64,000 nt of DNA. It comes from Hyphomicrobiales bacterium (lineage in GTDB: Bacteria > Pseudomonadota > Alphaproteobacteria > Rhizobiales > Rhizobiaceae). Made by a program: the position numbers and the translations under genes. Under the pieces are notes generated by a model, which worked only from the letters and a program-made list of their open reading frames with translations, made no database searches and was not told the origin of the DNA. How positions within the stretch are numbered: position 1 is the first letter of the stretch; the number at the start of each line of letters is the position of its first letter. The stretch lies in the NCBI GenBank assembly GCA_900465685.1, contig UEGR01000025.1, positions 1 to 64,000 of the forward strand, read 5' to 3'. Shown here in pieces: positions 17,941-27,511 of this stretch.

Positions 17941-20421
17941 TCAAAACTTGCCCGTGACGTCGATGCCCGCACCATAAGCCATATCCCTGTTCACGGTGCG
18001 CGCCAGATAAGGCGTGACGCCAATACTCAAGACCTCGCTGAATGCATAAGACAAGGTGTTCGAAAGGCTGCCCCGTGTATGCGCTGCATCTGCATCGAAG
18101 CTGAGCGCGCCGATATAATCGGCGCTCGCCGTTACGCTCGGATCATCATGCAAAATATCCTGTTCGATCTCCGCATTGATCAGCCAGCGCACCCGGTCGC
18201 TCAACGGCATGGCATAATTTGCCCCGAGATAGACGCCCAAGCGCCGCGACTTCACATCCGAATAGGTGAACGGGAAATAAGCGTTGGTTTCCGTGTAACC
18301 ATCCATTTTCAGATCGCTGTAGCGCAGCCCCGCATAAGTGCCGAAGACAGCATTGTTGGAGAGATCGTGCGACCGCCCTGCTTCCAGCGATGCACCCCAG
18401 CCCCTAATTGTGCTCTCGCCCGTGCCCGCCTCGGTATAATTCAGCACCTGTCGCGTCCGCTCGATATCGTAGCGATTGGCAGCGACCGAACCTTGCAGAT
18501 ACCAGTGACCCGTTGCCGTCGGCGCGCGCCAGCGGGCATAGAAACCGCCGCCAATATTGTCATTATCCCGATCGAAACTTTCCGGCATGTCACGCCAGAA
18601 GGAATGCGCGACGGTGATGCCTGCCAGAAAATTATCAGTGAAAGCGTGCGCCATGGAAATCCAGCCAAGCGCATCGGTTCTCCCGCCCGCGTGCCCAACA
18701 TCCGTCGAAAGCGAGTAGCAGCTCTCACCCGCCTTCGCGACATCACACGAGCGCTGCAAACGCCCCAATGTTCCACGCTGCGATTCCATCGCCGAGAATG
18801 TGTCTCCAGCCAAAGCCGCGACAGTCTTCGCCGTATTAGTCACATCGACACCGACCGATTTTACAGACTGTGTCGATCCGGCGCCTGTTTGCGTTGTTTC
18901 AGAAGATTGCGCACCGGAAGACGATTCTGATTGAGCGCCAGAGCCCGTTTCAGACCCGGCTGCCTGCTGTTCGGTTCCCCCCGTACCAGTCTCTGTTGTG
19001 GGCGTTTCGGCAACCGACGATGCCGAGCCTTCGCCCGCTGCCGAAGATTGCGAAGATTCCTCACCGGACGACGATCCCGATTGAGCGCCCGCCCCTGCTT
19101 CAGACTCGGATGTCTGCTGCTCTGTTCCGCCAGAACCGGGCTCCGGTGCAGGAGTTTCGACAACTGGCGGCGTCTCCGTCTGTCCCGGGTCAGGATCTGG
19201 AGCAGGTTGCGGTGTCGAAACTGGCGGAGACGAAATCAACAGCTTCCAGACTGCGGCGTGCGAAGCGCCGGATGACAGCGTCGAGGTTCCCACAATGACA
19301 GTGCCATCTGCCGACATGGCCATGGCCGTCGACGACATGCCGCCAAGCGTTCCAAGATCAGAGGGCACGGTTGCGCCATTCGCCCAGTAAACTGCGTGCA
19401 GATTGCCGTCTGTTCCCGACGACGAGCCTGCAATGATGGAACCATCGGCGGAGATGGATGCGACGTCGGAATAATAACCGCCAAGTGTGCCGAGATCGGT
19501 CGGCGTCGTTGCGCCGGCCCTCCACGAGACGGCGTGGGTTTCGCCAAGCTCCGTATAAGATATGCCAGCGAGAACGGAGCCGTCCGCCGACAGCGAGAAA
19601 ACATCGGAATAGAATCCGCCAAGCGTGCCAAGATCGACCGGCGATGATGCGCCGTCGATCCACGATGCGGCATGGATTTCGCCACCGCTGGTTTCCGACT
19701 GTCCCGCAATAACACGCCCATTGGCAGATACGACATTAGCTGCGGAATTTGAGCCGCCAAGTGTGCCCAGATCCACCGGTGTCAGCGTGCCATTCGTCCA
19801 GGAAACCGCGTGATTGGCGTTGGACCCAGATTCCGCGTAACCGACAATCACGGTTCCATCGGCAGAAACTGCCTTGGCATAAGACGTGTTACCGTTGAGT
19901 GTCCCAAGATCGGTGGGCGACGTAGCACCATCCGTCCACTTCACCGCTCGGTTCTTGCCACCGGATGTGGTGGAGTTACCGACAATCACACTGCCATCGG
20001 CGGACAAGGCAACGGCGTCCGAAAAACTCCCACCCAGCGTGCCAAGATCGGTCGCCAGCGTCGCGCCACTCGCCCATGACACGGCATGCTGCTGGGTACC
20101 AATTGTCGCCTGACCGACGATGAATATGCCATCCGCCGACACGGCATTGACCAAGGCGCTGCCGCCGCCCGACACCGACAGAACTGTCGGCGTAGCGTTT
20201 CCTCCGGTCCAGAAAACTGCCGATAATCCGCCGCCGGCCGTATAGGCCTTCCCCGCTATGACGGACCCGTCAGCTGACACGGCCGTCGCGATGGCGTCAC
20301 CGGCAAGTGCACCGAAATCCAGAGGCGGACCGGACTGTTCCACATCGGCGGCATAGGCATGACAAAAAGCAGCCGCCATCCCGAACAGAAACCCAGGAAT
20401 ACTCTGAAGAATCGCTTTCAT
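17941..20421 (-). CDS. HAF-repeat autotransporter (type Va)
   Basis: Outer-membrane autotransporter of 826 residues. A signal peptide (residues 1-24, ending AYA) is followed by a passenger of about eight HAF repeats to residue 395, each with the pattern DLGTLGG ... ADGSVIVG ... HAVSW. A Ser/Glu/Thr/Gln-rich linker spans about 395-525 and contains two related copies of a block starting ETPAPEPGSGGTEQQ and ETPTTETGTGGTEQQ. The beta-barrel occupies about 560-826 and ends in Phe (DVTGKF), as expected for BAM recognition. AAGGGG precedes the ATG. A paralogue lies upstream at 20873-22977. The role is likely adhesion or surface interaction; HAF proteins have no settled biochemical function. Confidence 0.88.
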   Translation of the reverse strand: MKAILQSIPGFLFGMAAAFCHAYAADVEQSGPPLDFGALAGDAIATAVSADGSVIAGKAYTAGGGLSAVFWTGGNATPTVLSVSGGGSALVNAVSADGIFIVGQATIGTQQHAVSWASGATLATDLGTLGGSFSDAVALSADGSVIVGNSTTSGGKNRAVKWTDGATSPTDLGTLNGNTSYAKAVSADGTVIVGYAESGSNANHAVSWTNGTLTPVDLGTLGGSNSAANVVSANGRVIAGQSETSGGEIHAASWIDGASSPVDLGTLGGFYSDVFSLSADGSVLAGISYTELGETHAVSWRAGATTPTDLGTLGGYYSDVASISADGSIIAGSSSGTDGNLHAVYWANGATVPSDLGTLGGMSSTAMAMSADGTVIVGTSTLSSGASHAAVWKLLISSPPVSTPQPAPDPDPGQTETPPVVETPAPEPGSGGTEQQTSESEAGAGAQSGSSSGEESSQSSAAGEGSASSVAETPTTETGTGGTEQQAAGSETGSGAQSESSSGAQSSETTQTGAGSTQSVKSVGVDVTNTAKTVAALAGDTFSAMESQRGTLGRLQRSCDVAKAGESCYSLSTDVGHAGGRTDALGWISMAHAFTDNFLAGITVAHSFWRDMPESFDRDNDNIGGGFYARWRAPTATGHWYLQGSVAANRYDIERTRQVLNYTEAGTGESTIRGWGASLEAGRSHDLSNNAVFGTYAGLRYSDLKMDGYTETNAYFPFTYSDVKSRRLGVYLGANYAMPLSDRVRWLINAEIEQDILHDDPSVTASADYIGALSFDADAAHTRGSLSNTLSYAFSEVLSIGVTPYLARTVNRDMAYGAGIDVTGKF

Positions 20422-20872
20422 AGCGACCCCTTAATTAGCAATGTAAGAAAATATGGAATATATTTTTTATATAAATAAAACGAATACATGATACCCTCAC
20501 ACAAACATGTGAAATTATCATATATTCAATTTCAACTACGGCAACATCAATTGTTCAATATTAGAACACATTATTTATATTTATAATTACTTTTAAATAA
20601 CGCATGCATATAAAGGTAATCTATTTCAAAGGGCATTATTGATCCGCCGAACCGAAGCTGCGCCCAAACATCTGCTCTCTCGAGCCCCTCTCCCAAAGCT
20701 GCCCACATCGCTTTGGATGCATACCGTAAAACACGAGCGGAAGAGGTTGCCCTCTCCCGCCCGTCTATTCTGATGAGAACGGCTCCTGCCGACCAGAACA
20801 CCTATGCCGAACGGTCATCGGCATTGGCGCACCAGTGTCTATCCCAAGCCATTCGCCTTTCGTGACAAAGCC
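20422..20872. other. Intergenic region between the two autotransporter genes
   Basis: The first 200 bases (about 20440-20640) are very AT-rich and probably hold the promoter of the downstream autotransporter. From 20641 to 20872 composition turns GC-rich and reading frames are open on both strands (for example a plus-strand frame from 20640 to a TGA at about 20863), but no start, ribosome site or recognisable family was seen. No gene is called here. Confidence 0.5.
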
Positions 20873-22977
20873 CTAGAACTTGCCGGAAAGACCGATCATA
20901 GCGCCAAAACCGGTATCCTTGTTGACCGTGCGGTTCACGTAAGGCGTCACGCCAATGCTGACGGCATCGCTGAACGCATAGGAAACCGTGGTCGACAGGC
21001 TGCCGCGGGTGTGTGCCGCATCCGAGTCGAATTTATAGGAACCGATATAATCGGCACTCGCGGTGACGCTTGGATCCTTATGCGAAAGGTCCTGCTCGAT
21101 CTCCGCATTGACAGACCAGCGCACCTTGTCGGTCAGCGCCATGCCGTAATTGGCGCCGAGATAGGCGGTTGTGCGCTGCGATTTCACATCCGAATAGGTG
21201 AACGGGAAATAGGCATTGGTTTCCGTATAACCGTCCATCTTCAGATCGTCATAACGAATGCCGCCGTAATAGCCGACAGTTGACTGATTAGCGAGATCGA
21301 AGGATTGGCCCGCTTCCAGCTGTACGCCCCAACCATTGATGGTGCTGTCACCCGTGCCTGGCTCTGTATAACCCAGAACCCGTCGCGTCCGCTTGACATC
21401 ATAGCGGTTGATCGCAGCAGAACCCTGCACGTACCAGCTGCCATTAGCAGTCTGATCTCGCCAGCGGGCATAAAGACCACCGCCGAGAAATTATCGGTAA
21501 AGGCATGACCGAGCGTCATCCAGCCGAGCATATCCTTGGAATTGCCCGCCTTGCCGATATCGGTTGAGATCGAATAGCAGCTCTCGCCCGCTTTCCAGAC
21601 ATCGCAGGACGTTTGCAGACGGCCGAGCGTCGCACGCTGCGATTCCATGACAGAGAAGGTGTCGTGTGCGAGCATGGCAACTGTATCCATCGTGTTGATT
21701 ACATCGATAACCACAATAGGCGGTGGTGGTGGCGGTGACGGCGGTGGTGGCGGTAAAACCTTCCAGAGGACGGGCCTCCCCCCGGTCATGCCCCCTTCAA
21801 TATAAGTACCTCCCACTTGACCGATAATTACCGAACCGTCGGCAGAAACACCTTGGGCGAACGAGTTATTCTCACCCAAAGCACCCAGATCGACTGGAAC
21901 CGTAGCCCCATCAATCCATGCTGCAGCATGCATGTCTTCATCTTTATTAGTTGCCCCGCCAACAATCACGGATCCATTGCCAGAAACACCATGGGCTTCA
22001 GATGTTTTACCACCAAGAGTATTCAGATCAGTTGGGCGCTTTTCTCTGTTGCGCCACTCAACAGCGTGTCTGCTATCCGCTGTACCGGCCGCGCCAACAA
22101 TCACTGTCCCATCAGCAGAGACCGCGTTAGCGGTCGATTGTGCACCATCAATCAGAGTTCCAAGATCTGTTATCCTACCCGTTTTGTCGAACCATGCCAC
22201 AGCATGGTAATGGCCATTAGGCAACGCAGACTCCCCAACGATCACAGACCCATTTTCAGAAACGTCGTGAGCGGCAGAATAGTTACCTCGCAAGTTATCA
22301 AGTTCGGTCGTGGTCTCTCCATCAAACCAAGCCACGGCAATTTGCATACCTGATGGAATCGAGCCCACCGTACCAACAATTGTTGAGCCATCAGCAGAAA
22401 CAGCGGTGGCAGTTGAATTACCTGGAATCTCACGCCCAAGTTCTTTTATCTTTTCGTCATTCCACACCACAGCATGAGAATTTCCATCTTCACCTTGTGC
22501 GTCCCCAACAATAACGGAACCATCTTCAGAAACAGCACATGCTTGGGAGTTTTTTCCAACATCATCAGGAAGGCGCAGCCAACCTGTCTCTCCTGTATGC
22601 CATATAACGGCATGAGACCGAATGCCTTCATCAGCATAGCTCATTTTCCCGACAATCGTGGTTCCATCACCAGATACAGCCGCAATACGATAGAAATCGA
22701 CGTTAGCGGGAACCGTTGGAACAGTTTCTGTAGCCGAATCGTATCTCCAAAACCCATTTGCTCCGACAATTACTGTCCCGTCACTGGAAATGGTATGGTC
22801 CAATGTTGGAGAAAAAGGGTATAGTCCATCATCGCCTGGAAGCTCGGTAGGACTAGAATAGGCTTGCAACGCACCGGTAGAGTTCGGCATAAGCTGCGCC
22901 ATCGCCGTGTGGGCACTGCCCACCAACGCAGAAGTACCCAATAAGATCCATGCGGCTCTTCTCAAAACCGTATTCAT
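20873..22977 (-). pseudogene. HAF-repeat autotransporter paralogue, frameshifted in the barrel
   Basis: Start at 22977 (MNTVLRRAAWILLGTSALVG, signal peptide ending AMAQ, with AAAGG upstream). The passenger has about eight HAF-like units to a Pro-rich linker (PPPPPSPPPPPP), then the barrel begins SCDVWKAGESCYSISTDIG. After GHAFTDNF the frame breaks at about 21485-21490. The barrel resumes in another frame (GGGLYARWRDQTANGSWYVQGS) and runs to 20873, ending GLSGKF. Against the paralogue, 73 bases are missing here, covering residues equivalent to LAGITVAHSFW through RDNDNI. As read, no complete barrel can form, so the passenger could not be surface-displayed. Assembly error is the alternative. 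Confidence 0.8.
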
Positions 22978-23509
22978 AAAAAAACCTTTAAAATAAATCG
23001 CATAGTTAGCTTGTCCCTGTTCGGCCAAAAAAAACATTGCCGGACAAAGCAAAGGGTAAAATTTTCAAACGGACACCCCTTCTCAGCGCAACCATAAGGC
23101 CAGCGCAAAGATGCGGAATACGTTGTGAACATGCGAAATGAAAACGAGTTCAATCACAAACCAGACTGCTCGACATTTCGTAAATTTCACAGGGCGCAAT
23201 CAGCCCTAAACATTGCTTTAGCTCTATCAAAAAAATACCGAATATTTAAAAAATAAACATTATGTATTTATAATAAAATAACTTATGCTGATAATTAAAG
23301 AAACTTCGCCATATAAATATATTGTTTAAATTGCACATTCCTGAAATATGGCCAAATAAAAGCGCCCCCATAAAAATAGGGATGACACTGACAGGCCTCG
23401 TTTAAGGTTGATTTATGACATAGCCACCTCAGGAGAAAAATCGCTCTCCTGATTTGTCATGCCACAATTTGCAACAAGAATGCTCTGCGATCACTGCAGA
23501 AGCCATATT
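22978..23509. other. AT-rich intergenic region with a hairpin
   Basis: No coding region is supported. The stretch 22980-23350 is AT-rich and likely carries the promoter of the minus-strand autotransporter paralogue. A stem TCAGGAGA (23429-23436) with TCTCCTGA (23445-23452), extended outward by ATGACA and TGTCAT, lies just downstream of the LOG-family gene on its strand and might terminate it. Confidence 0.5.
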
Positions 23510-24349
23510 TCAGAGCTTGTAAAAATCCTTGATCTGATCCCAGGCTTCATCCGCTGTTTCGACGAAGTTCAGAAGCTCGATATCGGCAGGCGAAATTGTG
23601 CCCTGCTCGGCCAGAAACTCGATATTGATCGCCTTGGTCCAGAATTCCTTGCCAAACAGGATCAGCGGCATGCGTTCCATACGGTTGGTCTGGATCAGCG
23701 TCATTGCTTCAAACAGTTCGTCCATCGTGCCGAAGCCGCCCGGAAACACGCAGATCGCCTTGGCGCGCATCAGGAAGTGCATCTTGCGGATCGCGAAATA
23801 ATGGAAGTTGAAGCAGAGCTCCGGCGTCACATAGGGGTTCGGCGCCTGCTCGTGCGGCAGCACGATGTTGAGGCCAATGGTTGGCGCACCGACATCCGCC
23901 GCACCACGATTGCCCGCTTCCATCACGCCCGGACCACCGCCCGTCACCACGATGAATTCGCGATAATAGGTCGTGGCGGAATATTCCGAGCACAGGCGGG
24001 CAAATTTGCGCGCTTCCTCGTAATAATGTGAATTGGCTTCGAGGTTCTTTTTCTGAACCTCGTTCTTGGCCGCCCATGCCTCGCCGCCCGGCTCCGGAAT
24101 GCGCGCACCACCAAACATCACCACCGTCGATTTAATACCGCGGTCAGCAAGGATCAGCTCGGGCTTGAGAAGTTCGAGTTGCAGGCGCACAGGGCGCAGG
24201 TCGCGACGCGTCAGAAAATCGTCATCCGTAAAGGCAAGGCGATAGGCAGGCGCTTCCGTCTGGGGCGTTTGCGGTACGGTTTTCGCCTGCTTGATCGCTT
24301 CCTCGGAATTCGGGAACGGCGTCCAGCCGGACTTCTCCATCGGGTTCAT
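23510..24349 (-). CDS. LOG-family protein (cytokinin riboside 5'-monophosphate phosphoribohydrolase type)
   Basis: Protein of 279 residues of the TIGR00730/LOG family. The Rossmann-like domain begins [13 protein letters not shown]; the family signature is [17 protein letters not shown] and [20 protein letters not shown], with the PGGxGTxxE catalytic motif. Such proteins are often misnamed lysine decarboxylases; LOG proteins cleave nucleoside 5'-monophosphates to base and ribose phosphate. The ATG at 24349 is preceded by GGAGCAGGTGAG. The N-terminal 80 residues are an extension typical of the longer group II LOG forms. It is divergent from dapD. Confidence 0.88.
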   Translation of the reverse strand: MNPMEKSGWTPFPNSEEAIKQAKTVPQTPQTEAPAYRLAFTDDDFLTRRDLRPVRLQLELLKPELILADRGIKSTVVMFGGARIPEPGGEAWAAKNEVQKKNLEANSHYYEEARKFARLCSEYSATTYYREFIVVTGGGPGVMEAGNRGAADVGAPTIGLNIVLPHEQAPNPYVTPELCFNFHYFAIRKMHFLMRAKAICVFPGGFGTMDELFEAMTLIQTNRMERMPLILFGKEFWTKAINIEFLAEQGTISPADIELLNFVETADEAWDQIKDFYKL

Positions 24350-24574
24350 GCTTCTCACCTGCTCCTTACAACCTGTTACCAATTCTATTCTGGCGCTAAA
24401 TGCTTAATCTGTCTCAAACATGTCGGACATTGTTCGAGAATGGGCCAAGAGAATGCAATTGCGCCGCGATCTACATTGACCCATTTGGCGCCTTCGCTTA
24501 ATCACTTTCATGACAATCGGCCGGACCAAGCGCCCGGTCTGCCATCCGCTGCCCATTCACGGAGACTGCACCCC

Positions 24575-25429
24575 ATGACCAAGCCAGACCTCGCCTCCCT
24601 TGAAAAGACCATCGACAAGGCTTTTGACGAGCGCGACGGTGTCAATACGGCAACCCGCGGCGAGATCCGCGATGCCGTTGAACAGTCGCTTATCCTGCTC
24701 GATCGCGGCGAGGCCCGTGTCGCAGAAAAACAGGCGGACGGCAACTGGCAAGTCAATCAATGGCTGAAGAAAGCCGTGTTGCTCTCCTTCCGTCTCAACC
24801 CGATGGAAGTCATCAAGGGCGGCCCCGGCCAGTCCTCCTGGTGGGACAAGGTGCCGTCCAAGTTCGACGGCTGGACTGCCAATGAGTTCGAAAAGGCCGG
24901 TTTCCGCGCCGTGCCGAACTGCGTCGTGCGCCATTCGGCTTATATCGCACCAAATGCTATCCTGATGCCGTCTTTCGTCAATCTCGGCGCTTATGTCGAT
25001 GAAGGCACCATGGTTGACACCTGGGCCACCGTCGGCTCCTGCGCACAGATCGGCAAGCATGTGCATTTGTCCGGCGGCGTCGGTATTGGCGGCGTTCTGG
25101 AACCGATGCAGGCCGGTCCGACCATCATCGAAGATAATTGCTTCATCGGCGCGCGTTCGGAAGTCGTCGAAGGCTGCATCGTGCGTGAAGGTTCGGTGCT
25201 TGGCATGGGCGTGTTCATCGGCAAGTCGACCAAGATCGTCGACCGCGCCACCGGCGAAGTGTTCTATGGCGAAGTTCCGCCCTACTCGGTCGTCGTTGCA
25301 GGCACCATGCCCGGCAAGAACGTACCCGGCGAAAACTGGGGCCCGAGCCTCTATTGCGCCGTGATCGTCAAGCGCGTCGATGAAAAGACCCGCTCGAAGA
25401 CCTCGATCAACGAATTGCTCCGCGACTGA
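24575..25429 (+). CDS. dapD: Tetrahydrodipicolinate N-succinyltransferase
   Basis: Enzyme of 284 residues of the succinylase branch of lysine/diaminopimelate synthesis. A helical N-terminal domain ([16 protein letters not shown]) is followed by a left-handed beta helix of hexapeptide repeats ([56 protein letters not shown]) and the C-terminal strand. The ATG at 24575 gives the family's usual N-terminus. dapE lies about 2 kb downstream and dapB elsewhere in the window, so the pathway is intact here. A strong terminator follows. Confidence 0.97.
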   Translation: MTKPDLASLEKTIDKAFDERDGVNTATRGEIRDAVEQSLILLDRGEARVAEKQADGNWQVNQWLKKAVLLSFRLNPMEVIKGGPGQSSWWDKVPSKFDGWTANEFEKAGFRAVPNCVVRHSAYIAPNAILMPSFVNLGAYVDEGTMVDTWATVGSCAQIGKHVHLSGGVGIGGVLEPMQAGPTIIEDNCFIGARSEVVEGCIVREGSVLGMGVFIGKSTKIVDRATGEVFYGEVPPYSVVVAGTMPGKNVPGENWGPSLYCAVIVKRVDEKTRSKTSINELLRD

Positions 25430-25453
25430 CGCCTTGCAACGCTGACAGACAAC

Positions 25454-25486
25454 AAAAAGGCGAAGCACGAGCTTCGCCTTTTTCAT
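25454..25486 (+). terminator. Rho-independent terminator after dapD
   Basis: Thirteen-base stem AAAAAGGCGAAGC (25454-25466), loop ACGA, GCTTCGCCTTTTT (25471-25483). Symmetric A and T tails allow it to act in both directions. Confidence 0.9.
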
Positions 25487-25617
25487 TTATGGACCGCTTG
25501 ATGCGATCGATCCTGGGATCAATCGCTCCCTTCGGATGGCACGAAGCCTCTGGTCCGGGCATGTGTCCGGGGAGACTTCGCAGCCATCCTCCGGGGAGAT
25601 TCTATGCTATCGAACTC

Positions 25618-25878
25618 TTAGTTCTCAAAGCTGGAAGGCGAGGCATCGCCGAAGCGATGGGCCGAACCATCCTGATAAACCGGGGTCGACTGACGAATGG
25701 TCGCAGTTGCGGTGTAATCGACATTGCCCTTCGTGCTGAAGATCGGGCCGGAATTGGGTTGCTGGAAAGCCTTTTCCTGAGCGACCTGAGATTCAGGCAT
25801 GCCCACATAAGGATTTTCAGCATAGGCAGCACCGGCACTAAGAGCGACTGCAAGGGCAGCAAGAGCGAACTTTTTCAT
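25618..25878 (-). CDS. Small exported protein A
   Basis: Predicted secreted protein of 86 residues, with signal peptide MKKFALAALAVALSAGAAYA and mature N-terminus ENPYVGMPESQVAQ. The mature part ends in VYQDGSAHRFGDASPSSFEN. It resembles small Rhizobiales exported proteins of DUF680 type, a tentative match. A paralogue follows in the same orientation at 26060-26275 and shares ENPxVGxPE, VDYTAxAxI and TPVYxDGSAxRFGDA. The start at the MKKF codon is chosen over an ATG six codons upstream because of the signal peptide. Function unknown; probably periplasmic. Confidence 0.7.
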   Translation of the reverse strand: MKKFALAALAVALSAGAAYAENPYVGMPESQVAQEKAFQQPNSGPIFSTKGNVDYTATATIRQSTPVYQDGSAHRFGDASPSSFEN

Positions 25879-26059
25879 TTTCGTATTCCTTTGCATCCTG
25901 TCCCCTTCCGCGGCATCTGGCCGTTCAAGCCTTTTTCAGGCATCAGGGACTTCGAGGTTGAACTTAATAAGCCTTTGCGGCTTTCCCCTCCGGCATCCGG
26001 CAGATCTTCAAGACCCGATCCGACAACACCTTCGGGATGGCATGCTATGCAGAAGGCCA

Positions 26060-26275
26060 TTAGCCCTGATTGGCATCGCCAAAACGATTGGCCGAGCCAT
26101 CGCGGTAAACCGGAGTGCTGATCGCTGCAGGCGCCGTGTAGTCAACGGATTGCGATGCAACCGGGGTACGGTCGTTTGCATAGAGATTTTCAGGTTCACC
26201 AACGCGTGGGTTTTCAGCGAAAGCGGCACCAGCACTCAAAGCAAGGGCAGCAGCGGCAAGAACAAGCTTCTTCAT
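26060..26275 (-). CDS. Small exported protein B (paralogue of A)
   Basis: Protein of 71 residues with signal peptide MKKLVLAAAALALSAGAAFA. The mature part is about 50 residues: ENPRVGEPENLYANDR, then VDYTAPAAISTPVYRDGSANRFGDANQG. It is a clear paralogue of the neighbouring protein, with a shorter middle section. GGAG lies just before the ATG. The pair probably arose by local duplication. No enzymatic motif is present. Signals for a joint transcript are not obvious across the 181-base gap. Confidence 0.72.
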   Translation of the reverse strand: MKKLVLAAAALALSAGAAFAENPRVGEPENLYANDRTPVASQSVDYTAPAAISTPVYRDGSANRFGDANQG

Positions 26276-26604
26276 TATTTCAATCTCCTAATAAAACGGA
26301 GCGACGTATCAATTCGTCGTTCCCATGCATCTGAAATGGGTGACAGTGGTGAAAAGTTCCAGTCACGAAAATGTTGTCTGGATCACAGCTTTGTGCGTGT
26401 TCGTTGATCAGATCGTTGCTAACAACACGAAAAATATAATTAAAAACAATAATTGTACCGCTCTAAAGATGATCACGTATGTATTACAGCCGTTAATTTG
26501 TTCAGCAAACCTGAACAGTCTGTCTAGGGTTATTGTATAATAAACGTGAACAATGACGGCATTGTCCGCTATCCGCTTCAAGACCGGCAAAGCCAGCGCA
26601 ACAA
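26276..26604. other. AT-rich intergenic region
   Basis: About 330 bases with no supported gene. The part 26400-26545 is strongly AT-rich and includes candidate -10 elements such as TATAAT at about 26536. It probably carries the promoter of the minus-strand small-protein gene. A spurious 60-codon minus-strand frame here has no ribosome site or recognisable content. Confidence 0.45.
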
Positions 26605-26634
26605 AAAAGCCGCATCAAGGATGCGGCTTTTCAG
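26605..26634 (-). terminator. Rho-independent terminator for the transglutaminase-like gene
   Basis: AAAAGCCGCATC (26605-26616), loop AAG, GATGCGGCTTTT (26620-26631). On the minus strand the stem is followed by TTTTTTG, directly downstream of the transglutaminase-like peptidase gene. Confidence 0.85.
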
Positions 26635-26669
26635 AAAACAGATTTGGGGAACGCCCCCTCGGCTCGCTA

Positions 26670-27254
26670 TCAGTTATTCGCGACGGCAACCGAACGACCG
26701 GCAATGGAAACCCACTGGCCGGAATTGGCTGGCGACTGCATCTTGATATAACGATAGGACGTCTTCTCCACCGGCAGCACATCATCGCGCAGGTTGTCGA
26801 GAATATAATCGCCGTGATCAGTACGGGCGGTGAGCACAATATGCGCCTCACTGCCCTGCACCATGGTGATGAGAAGTTGCGACGCACTCATGCCGCGCGC
26901 CATCAACTGCGCACGCTTCATCAGAACGTAATCCTCGCAATCGCCCTTGCCGTTGACCGGAATGGTCCAGTAATCGCGCTTGCCGTAATTATCCTGATCG
27001 GAAACGGGCTTGATACGGTGATTGACGGAGCTGCTTACGCTCTGCAGGAGCTTCATGCGCTGTGGAGTGAGCTGCATCGGCGGCAACACGCTATGGCCAC
27101 GGCAATCGCGAGGATTGCGTCCGCAATAGTCCTTGTGTCCGTAAGGGATGCTTGTCAGTCCGCCCGCTTCACTCCACTGTGCAGCCTTTGCTGGAACCAT
27201 CGTTGCTCCGAAGAGCGCCATCATGCCTGCTACAGTTGTGGTGATTAAACGCAT
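26670..27254 (-). CDS. Exported transglutaminase-like cysteine peptidase (BTLCP family)
   Basis: Protein of about 194 residues, signal peptide MRLITTTVAGMMALFGATMV ending AKA. The catalytic triad of the bacterial transglutaminase-like cysteine proteinases is visible: Cys in GKGDCEDYVLMKRAQL, His in EAHIVLTARTDHGDYILDN, and the Asp of LDN. The region NPRDCRGH upstream is also typical. In other bacteria such enzymes (LapG relatives) cleave surface adhesins. No LapD partner is seen in this window, but an autotransporter pair lies nearby; a link is speculation. The start at 27254 has GGGAA upstream. Confidence 0.85.
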   Translation of the reverse strand: MRLITTTVAGMMALFGATMVPAKAAQWSEAGGLTSIPYGHKDYCGRNPRDCRGHSVLPPMQLTPQRMKLLQSVSSSVNHRIKPVSDQDNYGKRDYWTIPVNGKGDCEDYVLMKRAQLMARGMSASQLLITMVQGSEAHIVLTARTDHGDYILDNLRDDVLPVEKTSYRYIKMQSPANSGQWVSIAGRSVAVANN

Positions 27255-27511
27255 GCACAGTTTCCCATTATTCAAGAAAGGTTCCCGCTGACCGGCCCGT
27301 TTCCCGGGTCTCGTTATCAACTCTTTTTTAACTAACGATGACAGAGGCCCTCCGGTCAAGAAAATTTCGTTCTCAAATTGCAACCAGTTTGGAAAAGCGC
27401 ATGAAGACTGAATTTTCAGGCATGGTTACGACCAACGGTTTGTGGTTCCATCCGGACGCATCCCGATCTAGTCTCACTCTCCAGACGATTCTTGAGTAAG
27501 AAGCCGACATC

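Noticed and set aside
20571-20801. Possible 76-codon minus-strand gene between the autotransporters
   Set aside because: No ribosome site and no recognisable domain; its 3' half is in AT-rich promoter-like DNA.
20873-21430. Separate short outer-membrane protein gene
   Set aside because: It has no signal peptide and is the direct continuation of the upstream autotransporter barrel after a deletion, so it is treated as part of one broken gene.
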